From Flavobacteriaceae bacterium PS02337 (GTDB lineage Bacteria > Bacteroidota > Bacteroidia > Flavobacteriales > Flavobacteriaceae), in assembly GCA_029959285.1 (NCBI GenBank), contig JASCOE010000001.1:62001-126000 (forward strand): a stretch of 64,000 nucleotides of DNA. Direction: 5' to 3'. Made by a program: the position numbers and the translations under genes. The notes beneath the pieces were generated by a model. That model ran no database searches. It had not been told where the DNA came from and saw nothing but the letters and a program-made list of their open reading frames with translations. Every line of letters starts with the position of its first letter. Positions within the stretch are counted from its first letter, which is position 1. Shown in pieces: positions 52,570 to 61,658 of this stretch.

Positions 52570-52655
52570 TAGCGCCCTAGCCCTGATAGAAGCGGCATCC
52601 TTTCTATTTTTTCTTTAAAAATAGAAAGATATAGCGGATAGCAGGAAACAGCTTC
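52570..52655. repeat. Repeat with CCTAGCCCTGATAG flank and TATAGCGGATAGCAGG
   Basis: CTAGCCCTGATAGAAGCGGC (52578-52597) is followed by a strong hairpin CTTTCTATTTTT/AAAAATAGAAAG (52600-52628) and by GATATAGCGGATAGCAGG (52628-52645). I believe this motif set recurs in Flavobacteriaceae genomes, but cannot verify it here. Non-coding; it ends about 20 nt before the asnS -7 box. Confidence 0.65.
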
Positions 52656-52675
52656 AAAAATTAATTATTATCGTT

Positions 52676-52683
52676 TATATTTG
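52676..52683 (+). promoter_or_regulatory. -7 box of asnS
   Basis: TATATTTG followed by CAA. The leader to the ATG at 52762 is about 72 nt and contains the palindrome GTCCCGAAGCTTCGGGAC (52727-52744), 18 nt before the ATG. Confidence 0.55.
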
Positions 52684-52761
52684 CAATTCGATATAAAAAC
52701 ACTGGTTTTATTATAAACTAAAATCAGTCCCGAAGCTTCGGGACTTAAATCTAAAATTAAA

Positions 52762-54207
52762 ATGAGACACACAAAGGTTAAAGACTTATTAAACAGTACG
52801 ACGACGCTACAGGAAGTGAATGCAAAAGGATGGGTGAGAACTTTTAGAAATAATCAGTTCATCGCGCTTAATGACGGTTCTACCATTAATAATATACAAT
52901 GTGTTGTTGATTTTGAAAATACGCCAGAAGAGACTTTAAAAAGAATCACAACTGGAGCTGCGGTTTCGGTAATTGGAACTTTGGTTGAAAGTAAAGGTGC
53001 GGGTCAGAAATATGAAATTCAGGTTAACAAACTTGAGATTCTTGGAGATTCTGATGCTGAGAAATTCCCAATGCAGCCTAAAAAACACTCTTTAGAATTT
53101 TTACGTGAAAATGCTCACTTGCGTGTACGTACAAATGCTTTTGGTGCAATTATGCGTGTGCGTTCTGTTTTGTCTTATGCCGTTCATAAATATTTTCAAG
53201 ACAAAGGTTTTGTTTACGTAAATACGCCAATTATTACCGGAGCTGACGCTGAAGGTGCTGGAGAAATGTTTCAAGTTACTTCTTTGCCATTGGATAATCT
53301 TCCAAAAAATGAAGAAGGAAACATTGATTTCAAAAAAGATTTCTTCGGAAAACATACAAACTTGACAGTTTCTGGACAATTAGAAGGTGAAACTTTTGCA
53401 ATGGCTTTGGGTCAGATTTATACTTTTGGACCAACGTTTAGAGCTGAGAATTCAAACACTTCTCGTCACTTAGCAGAATTCTGGATGATTGAGCCGGAAG
53501 TTGCTTTCAATGATTTGGATGACAACATGGATTTGGCTGAAGATTTTATTCAGTACGTAATTAAATATGCTTTAGACAACTGTAAAGATGATTTAAAATT
53601 CTTAGAAGGAAGACTTTTAGAAGAAGAAAAATCAAAACCACAGGCAGACAGAAGCGAAATGGCTTTGCTAGAAAAATTGAACTTCGTTTTAGAAAACAAC
53701 TTCAAACGTGTTTCTTATACGGAAGCAATTGACATTTTAAGAGATTCAACTCCAAATAAAAAGAAGAAATTTCAATATATCATCAACGAATGGGGTGCTG
53801 ATTTACAATCAGAACACGAGCGTTATTTAGTTGAAAAACACTTTAAATGTCCGGTAATTTTATTTGATTACCCAGCAAATATTAAAGCGTTTTACATGCG
53901 TTTGAACGACAACACAGAACCAGGAAGAGAAACAGTTCGTGCAATGGATATTCTTTTCCCTGGAATTGGAGAAATCGTTGGTGGTTCTGAAAGAGAAGAG
54001 CGTTACGATGTTTTGGTTGAAAAAATGAAAGCCCTAGAAATTGATGAAGAAGAATTATACTGGTACTTAGACACTAGAAGATTCGGTTCTGCAACTCACG
54101 CAGGTTTCGGTTTAGGATTTGAGCGTTTGGTATTGTTTGTAACTGGAATGACAAACATTAGAGACGTAATTCCTTTCCCAAGAACTCCTGGAAGTGCGGA
54201 ATTTTAA
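52762..54207 (+). CDS. asnS: Asparaginyl-tRNA synthetase
   Basis: Charges tRNA-Asn; class II dimer, 481 residues. N-terminal OB-fold anticodon domain (about 10-110), class II motif 2 around [25 protein letters not shown], and motif 3 at [25 protein letters not shown]. The Asn-type rather than Asp-type enzyme is indicated by the EPE in motif 2 and by the overall closeness. Confidence 0.96.
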   Translation: MRHTKVKDLLNSTTTLQEVNAKGWVRTFRNNQFIALNDGSTINNIQCVVDFENTPEETLKRITTGAAVSVIGTLVESKGAGQKYEIQVNKLEILGDSDAEKFPMQPKKHSLEFLRENAHLRVRTNAFGAIMRVRSVLSYAVHKYFQDKGFVYVNTPIITGADAEGAGEMFQVTSLPLDNLPKNEEGNIDFKKDFFGKHTNLTVSGQLEGETFAMALGQIYTFGPTFRAENSNTSRHLAEFWMIEPEVAFNDLDDNMDLAEDFIQYVIKYALDNCKDDLKFLEGRLLEEEKSKPQADRSEMALLEKLNFVLENNFKRVSYTEAIDILRDSTPNKKKKFQYIINEWGADLQSEHERYLVEKHFKCPVILFDYPANIKAFYMRLNDNTEPGRETVRAMDILFPGIGEIVGGSEREERYDVLVEKMKALEIDEEELYWYLDTRRFGSATHAGFGLGFERLVLFVTGMTNIRDVIPFPRTPGSAEF

Positions 54208-54356
54208 TGGAAAGTTATAAATTATAAATTATAAGTTATGAGTTAAGAGTTAAATCTTGACTCATAATCATTTAATAGAAATACATAACTTTTATAAGTT
54301 ACTAGTTCATGGGCAGAAAACTCATAACTCTTAACTTATAACTCTTAACTCAAAAT

Positions 54357-55817
54357 ATGCTTAAGCAATTTTTAAATTTAAAATTATCACAAAAATTATC
54401 TCCACAGCAAATTCAGCTGATGAAGTTAATTCAATTGCCTACGCAAGCTTTTGAACAACGTTTATTAGAAGAAATGAACGAAAATCCGGCTTTGGAAGCT
54501 GGAAAAGAAGATGAATACGAAGCCGATGAATTCGCTAATGAAGACTACGACGATTATGACGATGCAGAATCGGACAGAATCGAAGCAGACGACATTAACA
54601 TTGACGAATACTTAAGCGACGACGATACGCCTGATTATAAAACTCAGGTTAATAATTATGGTGATGAAGAAGAGCGAGAAACTCCTTTTGCTTCTCCGAT
54701 AAGTTTTCATCAGGATTTGATCAATCAATTGAATACTTTTATTTTGAATGATGAAGAGCGCGAAATCGCTGAATTCTTAGTTGGAAGTATTGATGATATG
54801 GGTTACATCCGCAGAAGCATTCCAGACATTGTAGACGATATGGCTTTTACTCAGGGAATTTATACTGATGAAGCAATGGTCGAAAAAATGATGACGGTAA
54901 TTCACGAACTTGAACCTTCTGGAGTTGGCGCACGTGATTTACAGGAATGTTTATTATTGCAATTAAAGCATAAAACACCAACTGAATATGTTGATTTAGC
55001 GATTGATATTATCGAAAATCAGTTTGATGCTTTTACGAAGAAACATTACGATAAACTTTTACAGAAATACAGCGTTTCGAACGAACAGCTTAAAAAAGCG
55101 ATTCACGAAATTGAAAGACTAAACCCAAAACCAGGTGGATCTTTTACAGGAAATAATAAAGTTACAGAAAACGTAGTTCCGGATTTTGCGATCAGAATTG
55201 TTGACGGCGAATTGGAATTGACTTTAAACGGAAGAAATGCTCCTTCTCTGCACGTTTCTAAAGATTATCAGGAAATGATGCAGACGTATAAAGATTCTCG
55301 TGATAAATCGACTGCGCAAAAAGATGCCGTTCAGTTTATCAAACAAAAACTGGATTCCGCTAAATGGTTTATCGATGCGATCAGACAACGTCAGGAAACA
55401 CTTTTTGTAACGATGAATGCAATTATGCATTATCAGGAAGAATTTTTCTTAGACGGAGATGAAACCAAACTAAAACCAATGATCTTAAAAGATATTGCGG
55501 ATATGGTTGGTTTGGACATTTCGACAATTTCGCGTGTAGCAAACAGCAAATACGTTGAAACGCCGTACGGAACAAAACTGATTAAAGAGTTTTTCTCTGA
55601 AGCAATGAAAAACGATCAGGGAGAAGATGTTTCGACTTTAGAAATCAAAAAAATCCTTAAGAATACTATTGAAGAAGAGGATAAAAAGAAACCGCTTCCA
55701 GACGATCAATTGGCAGAAATATTAAAAGAAAAAGGTTATCCGATTGCTAGAAGAACTATTGCAAAATACCGTGAACAATTAGATATTCCAGTAGCGAGAA
55801 TGAGGAAGAAGATTTAA
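54357..55817 (+). CDS. rpoN: RNA polymerase sigma-54 factor
   Basis: 486 residues. Region I (LKLSQKLSPQQIQLMKLIQL with TQAFEQRLLEEMNENPAL), then a highly acidic region II (about 45-110), core-binding region III, and the C-terminal RpoN box ARRTIAKYRE (464-473). Needs an enhancer-binding activator, none of which is in this window. Preceded by AT-rich CTTATAACT repeats. Confidence 0.97.
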   Translation: MLKQFLNLKLSQKLSPQQIQLMKLIQLPTQAFEQRLLEEMNENPALEAGKEDEYEADEFANEDYDDYDDAESDRIEADDINIDEYLSDDDTPDYKTQVNNYGDEEERETPFASPISFHQDLINQLNTFILNDEEREIAEFLVGSIDDMGYIRRSIPDIVDDMAFTQGIYTDEAMVEKMMTVIHELEPSGVGARDLQECLLLQLKHKTPTEYVDLAIDIIENQFDAFTKKHYDKLLQKYSVSNEQLKKAIHEIERLNPKPGGSFTGNNKVTENVVPDFAIRIVDGELELTLNGRNAPSLHVSKDYQEMMQTYKDSRDKSTAQKDAVQFIKQKLDSAKWFIDAIRQRQETLFVTMNAIMHYQEEFFLDGDETKLKPMILKDIADMVGLDISTISRVANSKYVETPYGTKLIKEFFSEAMKNDQGEDVSTLEIKKILKNTIEEEDKKKPLPDDQLAEILKEKGYPIARRTIAKYREQLDIPVARMRKKI

Positions 55818-55866
55818 GTTTTTTTTTAAAACCATGTAAGAAATATAAGTTCATTTAAAAATAACA

Positions 55867-55897
55867 AACCCGACAGATTTTAAATTTGTCGGGTTTT
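55867..55897. terminator. ACCCGACA hairpin after rpoN
   Basis: AACCCGACA pairs with TGTCGGGTT (inner stem AT-rich), followed by TTG and T runs. Same type as 26748 and 56128. Confidence 0.78.
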
Positions 55898-55934
55898 GTT
55901 TTTATTAATTTGACATTAAATAATAAAATTTGTT

Positions 55935-56110
55935 ATTCCGTAGGAATATCTGGTCGGTAGAAAAAAATATTAACGGTATTTAGGTAGTGTCCTGTAGGGA
56001 CACTTGTTTTTAACCAATATACGTTTTGAAACACAATCAAACGTTCCTACAGAACGTATATCTGGCAAACCAAATTAAAATTTTCTACCGACCAGACATT
56101 CCTACGGAAT
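55935..56110. repeat. 176-bp MITE-like element, complete copy
   Basis: 30-bp arms (55935-55964 and 56081-56110) with ATTCCGTAGGAAT and GGTCGGTAG pair with one or two mismatches. Inside are two further palindromes, GTGTCC-tgta-GGGACAC (55987-56003) and an ACGTTCCTACAGAACGT (56041-56057). A truncated relative is at 19101-19171. No ORF. Confidence 0.88.
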
Positions 56111-56127
56111 GAATATATATTTAAAAC

Positions 56128-56162
56128 AAAAAACCCGACAGGTTTTGGAACTTGTCGGGTTT
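56128..56162. terminator. ACCCGACA hairpin before the small membrane-protein gene end
   Basis: ACCCGACAGGTTTT pairs with AACTTGTCGGGT, T-rich on the sides. Probably terminates the minus-strand gene that ends at 56182. Confidence 0.75.
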
Positions 56163-56181
56163 AAAATATCTTTTTCTCAGA

Positions 56182-56601
56182 TTATTTATATTCGTCTGGC
56201 AATATCTTCACATCAAATAAAAATTCTTTCTTTTTATCGCTATAACTATAAATCAAAGTATAATCATTATCTCTAAAAACCTGAAGTCCCGGATTTGCTT
56301 TTGCGGTGCTAATCAAGCTTTTTTCAATTTCTTCTTTTATAACATTTATCTCAGCCGTTTCTTTAGCAACATTCAATAAAGTCAAATTGTACTGAACAAA
56401 TCTTTCTTCAGGAAGACTTACACTGTCTAAACGAATTCCTTCTTGAATATTTAACGGGCAATTTTTATTGTATTTCGCAACAAGTTCAACGACTTCTGTG
56501 TTTACTTCATTGGCATTTTCAGAAAGAAAAAACTGAAAATACACCACTAAAGCAACCGCAATTCCAATCAATATTAATAATAAAATGTTTTGTTTTCTCA
56601 T
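56182..56601 (-). CDS. Small anchored protein of unknown function
   Basis: 139 residues. One N-terminal membrane segment (about 6-25), then a soluble alpha/beta stretch with EGIRLDSVSLPEERFVQYNLTLL and YTLIYSYSDKKKEFLFDVKI. It probably faces the periplasm. Family not recognised. About 30 nt downstream of tdk on the same strand, so possibly co-transcribed. Confidence 0.75.
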   Translation of the reverse strand: MRKQNILLLILIGIAVALVVYFQFFLSENANEVNTEVVELVAKYNKNCPLNIQEGIRLDSVSLPEERFVQYNLTLLNVAKETAEINVIKEEIEKSLISTAKANPGLQVFRDNDYTLIYSYSDKKKEFLFDVKILPDEYK

Positions 56602-56633
56602 ACTTTGAATTGATTACGGCTTAGAATTAGTTT

Positions 56634-57224
56634 TTATTTTTCCTGATTTTTTTTCATAGCATTAAAATACGCTGCACGGCTAAGTGGCTCGTATTCTTCG
56701 GTTTCACCAAGCATTACTAATTTATCATTAGCGGTTTTTCTAAAACTATAATTGGCTAAATTTCCAGTTCGCGTACACACCGCATGAACTTTTGTAACAT
56801 ATTCCGCAGTTGCCATTAGTCCAGGCATTGGTCCAAACGGATTTTCTTTAAAATCCATATCTAATCCGGCAACAATAACTCGAATTCCTTGATTGGCAAG
56901 ATCATTACAAACCGTAATAATTTCGTCATCAAAAAATTGCGCCTCGTCAATACCAATCACATCGCAACCTTGCGCCAAAATTAAAATATTAGCCGCCGCT
57001 GGCACTGGTGTAGAGCGAATTTCGTTGGCATCGTGAGATACCACCATTTCGTCATGATAACGAGTATCAATAGCGGGTTTGAAAATTTCGACTCTTTGTT
57101 TGGCAAATTGAGCGCGTTTTAATCTGCGAATCAGCTCTTCGGTTTTACCCGAAAACATTGATCCACAAATAACTTCAATCCAACCAAATTGTTCTTTGTG
57201 ATTTACTGTATTTTCGAGAAACAT
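56634..57224 (-). CDS. tdk: Thymidine kinase
   Basis: Phosphorylates thymidine for salvage; about 196 residues, type II. P-loop GSMFSGKT near 21-28, [21 protein letters not shown] (Walker B with the catalytic Glu), and a C-terminal lid. The last part lacks the usual pair of zinc-binding Cys motifs; one CTRTG is visible. The start [18 protein letters not shown] is preferred to a 31-codon extension that begins with TTG. Confidence 0.93.
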   Translation of the reverse strand: MFLENTVNHKEQFGWIEVICGSMFSGKTEELIRRLKRAQFAKQRVEIFKPAIDTRYHDEMVVSHDANEIRSTPVPAAANILILAQGCDVIGIDEAQFFDDEIITVCNDLANQGIRVIVAGLDMDFKENPFGPMPGLMATAEYVTKVHAVCTRTGNLANYSFRKTANDKLVMLGETEEYEPLSRAAYFNAMKKNQEK

Positions 57225-57460
57225 TTTGTATTTTTCTGCCTTTAAAAATGAATAGTTTTTATTACTTTGTACTGGTAATAAATCGACGTAAAAATGTGTT
57301 GTTTTACATTTTTTCAAAAGTAGAAAATTTTTATCAAATCGGAGATTGGCTAAAGCTTATTAACAGAAATAAAAAATTATCTTTTGAATTTTCCTTTAGA
57401 ATAGAGACATTCAGACGTTAAATACACTAAAATACCTTATTCACTATAATTTCAACAGTT

Positions 57461-58543
57461 ATGAAAAAAAAATTGGAAGCCGATTTAATCAGCATTGCTC
57501 ATCGAATTTTAAAACTTAAGAATAAATCCGATATCAATCAATTGTATCTTGAAACTCAGAAATTATACGAGAAATTAGCGGTATTAAAATTTGTAGAAGA
57601 GAATTTCGACGCTGCAAAACCAACAATTGGACAAAATGATATTACTTCAGAATTGGAAACAATTTTCGATAAAGAAGAAATAATTGCTTCTGTTACTCAA
57701 ATAGAAACTCCTACAGCATCAACAATAATTGAACTTGAAGAATCTTACGAACCAGAAGTTGCAGAAGAAATCGTTGCTGAAATTCCGGAAACAATTGAAG
57801 AAGAAACAGAAGAGCCAATTGTTGCCGAAGTTGCTGAACCACTTATCGAAGAAGAAACTGAGCCGATTGTTGCTGAGATAATTGAATCTGTTGAAGAAAA
57901 AGCAGAGGAAACAATTGTTGCCGAAATTATTGAACCAGAAGCAGAAAAAGAAATTGAACAAATCGAAGAATCTAAAACTTCAATTGACGAACTTTCTTTT
58001 ACAACTGTAAATGATTTGAAACCAATTCCAGATTTTAAACCTGCTTTCGAATTAGAAACTGAAGAAATTAAAGAAGAAGAAAAAGAAGAACCCAAAGCAG
58101 AAATTTCACCAATACCTACAATTTTATTTGAAGATTTTGGAGTGAATTATGCAGATGCTCAATTTGTAAAAGTAGATAGTTTTGAAGCTATTCCTGTGAA
58201 AACTCCTTCTATAAACGATTTTAAGGAAGAAAAAAAGGAAGAGAAAAAAGTTGAAACTGCTATTCTTGAAACTCCTTCACAGCCAAAATCAGTTAGTTTG
58301 AATGAAAAACTAGCAAGAGGTTTTCATATTGATTTGAATGACAGAATTGCTTTCACTAAAAATCTTTTCGGAAACAGTACTGAAGATTACAGCCGTGTGC
58401 TAAACCAATTATTGACTTTTGATTCTTATGCTGAAGCGCAAGAATTTATCGAAAATATGGTAAAACCAGATTACAATAATTGGGAAGGAAAAGACGATTA
58501 TGCAGAACGTTTTCTAGGAATTATCGAGAAGAAATTCTCATAA
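57461..58543 (+). CDS. Acidic repeat protein with conserved ends
   Basis: 360 residues. N-terminal helical domain (about 1-60: DLISIAHRILKLKNKSDINQ, YEKLAVLKFVEENF), then a long Glu/Val/Ile/Pro-rich region (about 75-245) of PIVAEIIE-type repeats, and a conserved C-terminal helical domain (about 275-360: FHIDLNDRIAFTKNLFGNST, YAERFLGIIEKKF). The middle is probably disordered and very acidic, and the ends are the functional parts. Cytosolic, no signal peptide. Family name not recalled; function unknown. Confidence 0.8.
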   Translation: MKKKLEADLISIAHRILKLKNKSDINQLYLETQKLYEKLAVLKFVEENFDAAKPTIGQNDITSELETIFDKEEIIASVTQIETPTASTIIELEESYEPEVAEEIVAEIPETIEEETEEPIVAEVAEPLIEEETEPIVAEIIESVEEKAEETIVAEIIEPEAEKEIEQIEESKTSIDELSFTTVNDLKPIPDFKPAFELETEEIKEEEKEEPKAEISPIPTILFEDFGVNYADAQFVKVDSFEAIPVKTPSINDFKEEKKEEKKVETAILETPSQPKSVSLNEKLARGFHIDLNDRIAFTKNLFGNSTEDYSRVLNQLLTFDSYAEAQEFIENMVKPDYNNWEGKDDYAERFLGIIEKKFS

Positions 58544-58648
58544 ACATGAATTTCACAGATTTTCACTAATTCATTTATGTGAAATTTTATGCACTTTAAT
58601 CATTCGTGATAATTCGTGCAATCTGTGTTTAAATTATCATAATTAAAT
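58544..58648. other. Spacer with CACGAATT-type inverted repeats
   Basis: About 105 bp with no gene. ATTCGTGATAATTCGTGCAA and the ATTTCACAGATTTTCACTAA stretch are related to the arms in 2152-2327 and 59369-59452. Confidence 0.55.
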
Positions 58649-59365
58649 ATGTCAAAATTATATATCGTTCCAACGCCAATTGGCAATCTTGAAGACATGA
58701 CTTTTAGAGCCATTCGAGTTTTAAAAGAAGTCGATTTGATTTTGGCGGAAGATACACGCACAAGCGGAAAACTCTTGAAGCATTTTGAAATTGGCACGCA
58801 CATGCACAGCCATCATATGCACAACGAACACAAAACAACCGAAAATCTAATTGCACGTTTGAAAGCTGGCGAAACTATCGCTTTAATTTCAGACGCCGGA
58901 ACTCCAGCAATTTCAGATCCAGGTTTTCTATTAACTCGCGCTTGTGTCGAAAATAAAATTGAAGTAGAATGTCTTCCAGGCGCAACGGCTTTTGTTCCCG
59001 CTCTTGTAAACAGTGGATTACCAAACGATAAATTTATTTTTGAAGGTTTTCTGCCTGATAAAAAAGGACGTCAGACTCGCTTTTTAGCTTTAGCCGAAGA
59101 AACCCGAACCATGATTTTATACGTTTCTCCACATAAACTCGTTAAAACTTTAGGTGAATTTATTCAGTATTTTGGAGAAGACAGACAAGTTTCCGTTTCG
59201 AGAGAATTATCAAAATTACACGAAGAAAATGTACGCGGAACTGCAAAAGAAGTTCTAGCACATTTTGAAAAAACAGCACCACGAGGCGAAATTGTCGTTG
59301 TCGTTGCTGGAAAAACAATAGAAAAAGAAGCCAAGAAAAGTAAATATTCTAAAGACGAAGAATAA
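58649..59365 (+). CDS. rsmI: 16S rRNA (cytidine-1402-2'-O)-methyltransferase
   Basis: 238 residues, tetrapyrrole-methylase fold. SKLYIVPTPIGNLEDMTFRA at the start, ILAEDTRTSGKLLKHF, LISDAGTPAISDPGF (SAM-binding), LPGATAFVPALVNSGLP, and a C-terminal RGEIVVVVAGK. Methylates the ribose of C1402. The Lys-rich tail is slightly longer than usual. Confidence 0.95.
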   Translation: MSKLYIVPTPIGNLEDMTFRAIRVLKEVDLILAEDTRTSGKLLKHFEIGTHMHSHHMHNEHKTTENLIARLKAGETIALISDAGTPAISDPGFLLTRACVENKIEVECLPGATAFVPALVNSGLPNDKFIFEGFLPDKKGRQTRFLALAEETRTMILYVSPHKLVKTLGEFIQYFGEDRQVSVSRELSKLHEENVRGTAKEVLAHFEKTAPRGEIVVVVAGKTIEKEAKKSKYSKDEE

Positions 59366-59368
59366 TTT

Positions 59369-59452
59369 TCGCCACGAATTTCACTAATTAGCACGAATTA
59401 AATTAGTGAAAATTCGTGACAAAAAAATCTCTCTAATCATTTTAATCTGTGG
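59369..59452. repeat. CACGAATT-type inverted repeat
   Basis: CCACGAATTTCACTAATTAG (59371-59390) and its near complement TTAGTGAAAATTCGTG (59403-59418) form a hairpin, followed by TAATCTGTGGCAAAAA, which is an exact match to the right arm of the element at 2152-2327. Confidence 0.75.
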
Positions 59453-59493
59453 CAAAAAACCTAAACTGCAAAGCAGAAAAAACAACACATATC

Positions 59494-59838
59494 ATGAGCA
59501 TACAAGCCTTTTTAGAAAAAGTAAAACAAACTCCAACCCAAATCACATTTCCTGAAACGATTGCAGTAATCGAAGAAAATTACAATTTTACACCAACTGC
59601 TTTTCAAAACGGAACACAACATAATGCAGCAGGTGAAAACTCTGGTTCTTGTAAATTATTTTCTTTCGCAAAACTGCAAAACTTAAACAAAGAAGAAACT
59701 TTAGCTTGTTTTGGAGCTTTCTATTTTGAAGAAGTTTTAGGAGATCCAAACGGAACAAACCATCAAAACATTAGGAATTTCATCAACTTAGGTTGGGACG
59801 GAATTAAGTTTGAAGGAAATGCTTTAGAAGCGAAATAA
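59494..59838 (+). CDS. HopJ-like family protein
   Basis: 114 residues. MSIQAFLEKVKQTPTQITF, IEENYNFTPTAFQNG, LACFGAFYFEEVLGDPNG and HQNIRNFINLGWDGIKFEG match the HopJ family (Pfam PF08888), first described as a type III effector but widespread in free-living bacteria. Function unknown here; no type III system is suggested. The 15-codon upstream extension is rejected. Confidence 0.85.
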   Translation: MSIQAFLEKVKQTPTQITFPETIAVIEENYNFTPTAFQNGTQHNAAGENSGSCKLFSFAKLQNLNKEETLACFGAFYFEEVLGDPNGTNHQNIRNFINLGWDGIKFEGNALEAK

Positions 59839-59954
59839 TATTTAAGATTTTTGATTAACGATTTTTGATTTCAGATTTAAAAATCATACTATTTAAAATC
59901 ATCTAAAGAAAATCAAAAATCGTTAATCAACATTCTAAAATCTAAAATCAACCC
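59839..59954. other. Spacer with ATTTTTGATT inverted repeats
   Basis: GATTAACGATTTTTGATTT (59853-59871) and AAATCAAAAATCGTTAATCA (59909-59928) form a hairpin; CTAAAATCTAAAATC follows to the recJ start. No gene. Confidence 0.6.
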
Positions 59955-61658
59955 ATGCGTTGGACATTAAAACCAAAACCTTCTGAAGATAAAATCAAAC
60001 ATTTGGCACAAGCTTTAAATGTAGAAGATTTTGTAGCAACACTTTTGATTCAGCGTGGAATTGAAACCTTCGAAGATGCAAAGAATTTCTTTCGTCCTTC
60101 TTTAGAACATTTGCATGATCCGTATTTAATGAAAGATATGGACAAAGCCGTTTCACGAATCGAACGCGCCATCGAAAAACAAGAAAACATAATGGTTTTT
60201 GGCGATTATGATGTCGACGGAACAACAGCAGTTTCTTTGGTTTCTTCGTATTTAAAATCACATTATCCAAATATTGCAACTTACATTCCAGATCGTTATG
60301 ACGAAGGTTACGGAATCTCTTATAAAGGAATTGACTACGCAGACGATAACGGAATTTCTTTAATTATCGCTCTAGACTGCGGAATCAAATCAATAGATCA
60401 TATTGCTTACGCGAAAGCTAAAAACATCGATTTTATAATCTGCGATCACCACAGACCTGGAGATTTTCTTCCCGATGCAGTTGCGGTTTTAGACCCAAAA
60501 AGAGAAGATTGTAATTATCCTTACGATGAATTGTGCGGTTGTGGCGTTGGTTTTAAATTGATTCAAGCTTTAGGTCAAAATCGAGAGGAAACTATTGAAG
60601 ATTTAATTCCATATCTCGATTTAGTTGCGACTGCAATTGCTGCCGATATTGTTCCGATAACGGGAGAAAATCGTGTTTTGGCTTACTTCGGATTGAAAGT
60701 AATCAACAGCGAACCACGACCAGGAATCAAAGCTTTGGTGCATCAAGTCAAAAAGAAAGTTCTAGATATTACCGATGTTGTTTTTATCATTTCACCGAGA
60801 ATTAATGCTGCTGGAAGAATCAAACACGGAAATCATGCCGTTGAATTGTTAACCGAATTTGATTTTGATCAAGCACAGCAATTTGCATCAGAAATTGAAC
60901 AATACAATGCTGACCGAAAAGATTTAGACAAAAGAATTACAAAAGAAGCCTTTCAGCAAATTTTAGAAAACAATGAAGAAGAACGTTTTTCGACAGTTGT
61001 TTTTCAAGAAGATTGGCACAAAGGTGTTATCGGAATTGTAGCTTCTAGATTGATTGAGACCTATTATCGTCCGACTTTGGTTTTTACTAAAAGTGGAGAC
61101 AAATATGCTGCTTCGGCACGTTCTGTAAAAGGTTTTGATGTTTACAATGCATTAGACGCTTGTTCAGAACATTTGGAACAATTTGGCGGTCATATGTACG
61201 CCGCAGGAATGACTTTAAAAGCTGAAAATTATTCTATATTTAAAGAAGCTTTCGAAAAACAAGTCTCAGCAACTATTCTTCCTGAAATGTTAACTCCAGA
61301 AATCGAAATTGACGCCGAAATTAATTTCTCAGACATAACGCCAAAGCTTATTCGGATTTTAAAACAATTTGAACCTTTTGGTCCACAAAACATGACGCCC
61401 GTTTTTATGACTGTAGATGCAAAAGATACGGGTTATGCGAAAACTTTAGGCGCAGAAGAAGAACATTTAAGGCTTTTTGCAAAACAATCAAACTCAGACG
61501 GAATTGCCGCAATTGGCTTTGGGCTCGGAAAAAAATTAAATATTGTACAAAATCAAAATCCGTTTCAACTGGCATATTGCATTGCCGAAAATGAATGGAA
61601 CGGAACTGTTTCAACTCAGCTTATGCTGAAAGATATTAGAACAAATGGAAGAGATTAA
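59955..61658 (+). CDS. recJ: Single-stranded-DNA-specific exonuclease RecJ
   Basis: 567 residues. 5'-3' nuclease of DNA repair. DHH domain: FGDYDVDGTTAVSL (about 78-92), ALDCGIKS, CDHHRPG (the DHH motif), VAVLDPKRED. DHHA1 domain: SARSVKGFDVYNAL and EQFGGHMYAAGMTL. The C-terminal OB-fold is present. The final 14 nt overlap the next gene. Confidence 0.96.
   Translation: MRWTLKPKPSEDKIKHLAQALNVEDFVATLLIQRGIETFEDAKNFFRPSLEHLHDPYLMKDMDKAVSRIERAIEKQENIMVFGDYDVDGTTAVSLVSSYLKSHYPNIATYIPDRYDEGYGISYKGIDYADDNGISLIIALDCGIKSIDHIAYAKAKNIDFIICDHHRPGDFLPDAVAVLDPKREDCNYPYDELCGCGVGFKLIQALGQNREETIEDLIPYLDLVATAIAADIVPITGENRVLAYFGLKVINSEPRPGIKALVHQVKKKVLDITDVVFIISPRINAAGRIKHGNHAVELLTEFDFDQAQQFASEIEQYNADRKDLDKRITKEAFQQILENNEEERFSTVVFQEDWHKGVIGIVASRLIETYYRPTLVFTKSGDKYAASARSVKGFDVYNALDACSEHLEQFGGHMYAAGMTLKAENYSIFKEAFEKQVSATILPEMLTPEIEIDAEINFSDITPKLIRILKQFEPFGPQNMTPVFMTVDAKDTGYAKTLGAEEEHLRLFAKQSNSDGIAAIGFGLGKKLNIVQNQNPFQLAYCIAENEWNGTVSTQLMLKDIRTNGRD

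Larger units (their letters stand above)
52397..52675. other. Repeat-filled spacer before asnS
   Basis: No gene. It contains, in order, a CACGAATTTCAC-type half repeat (52399-52424), the GCGAGGAACGAAGCAAT element (52441-52531), and a third repeat with hairpin (52570-52655). Confidence 0.7.

Noticed and set aside
57719-58095. Antisense ORFs of 80 and 116 codons inside the acidic repeat gene
   Set aside because: Complement of Glu-rich codons gives Phe/Asn- or Ser-rich frames; typical shadow ORFs.
59494-59838. Type III secretion effector for the HopJ-like gene
   Set aside because: The family is common in bacteria without type III secretion, and no such apparatus is present here.
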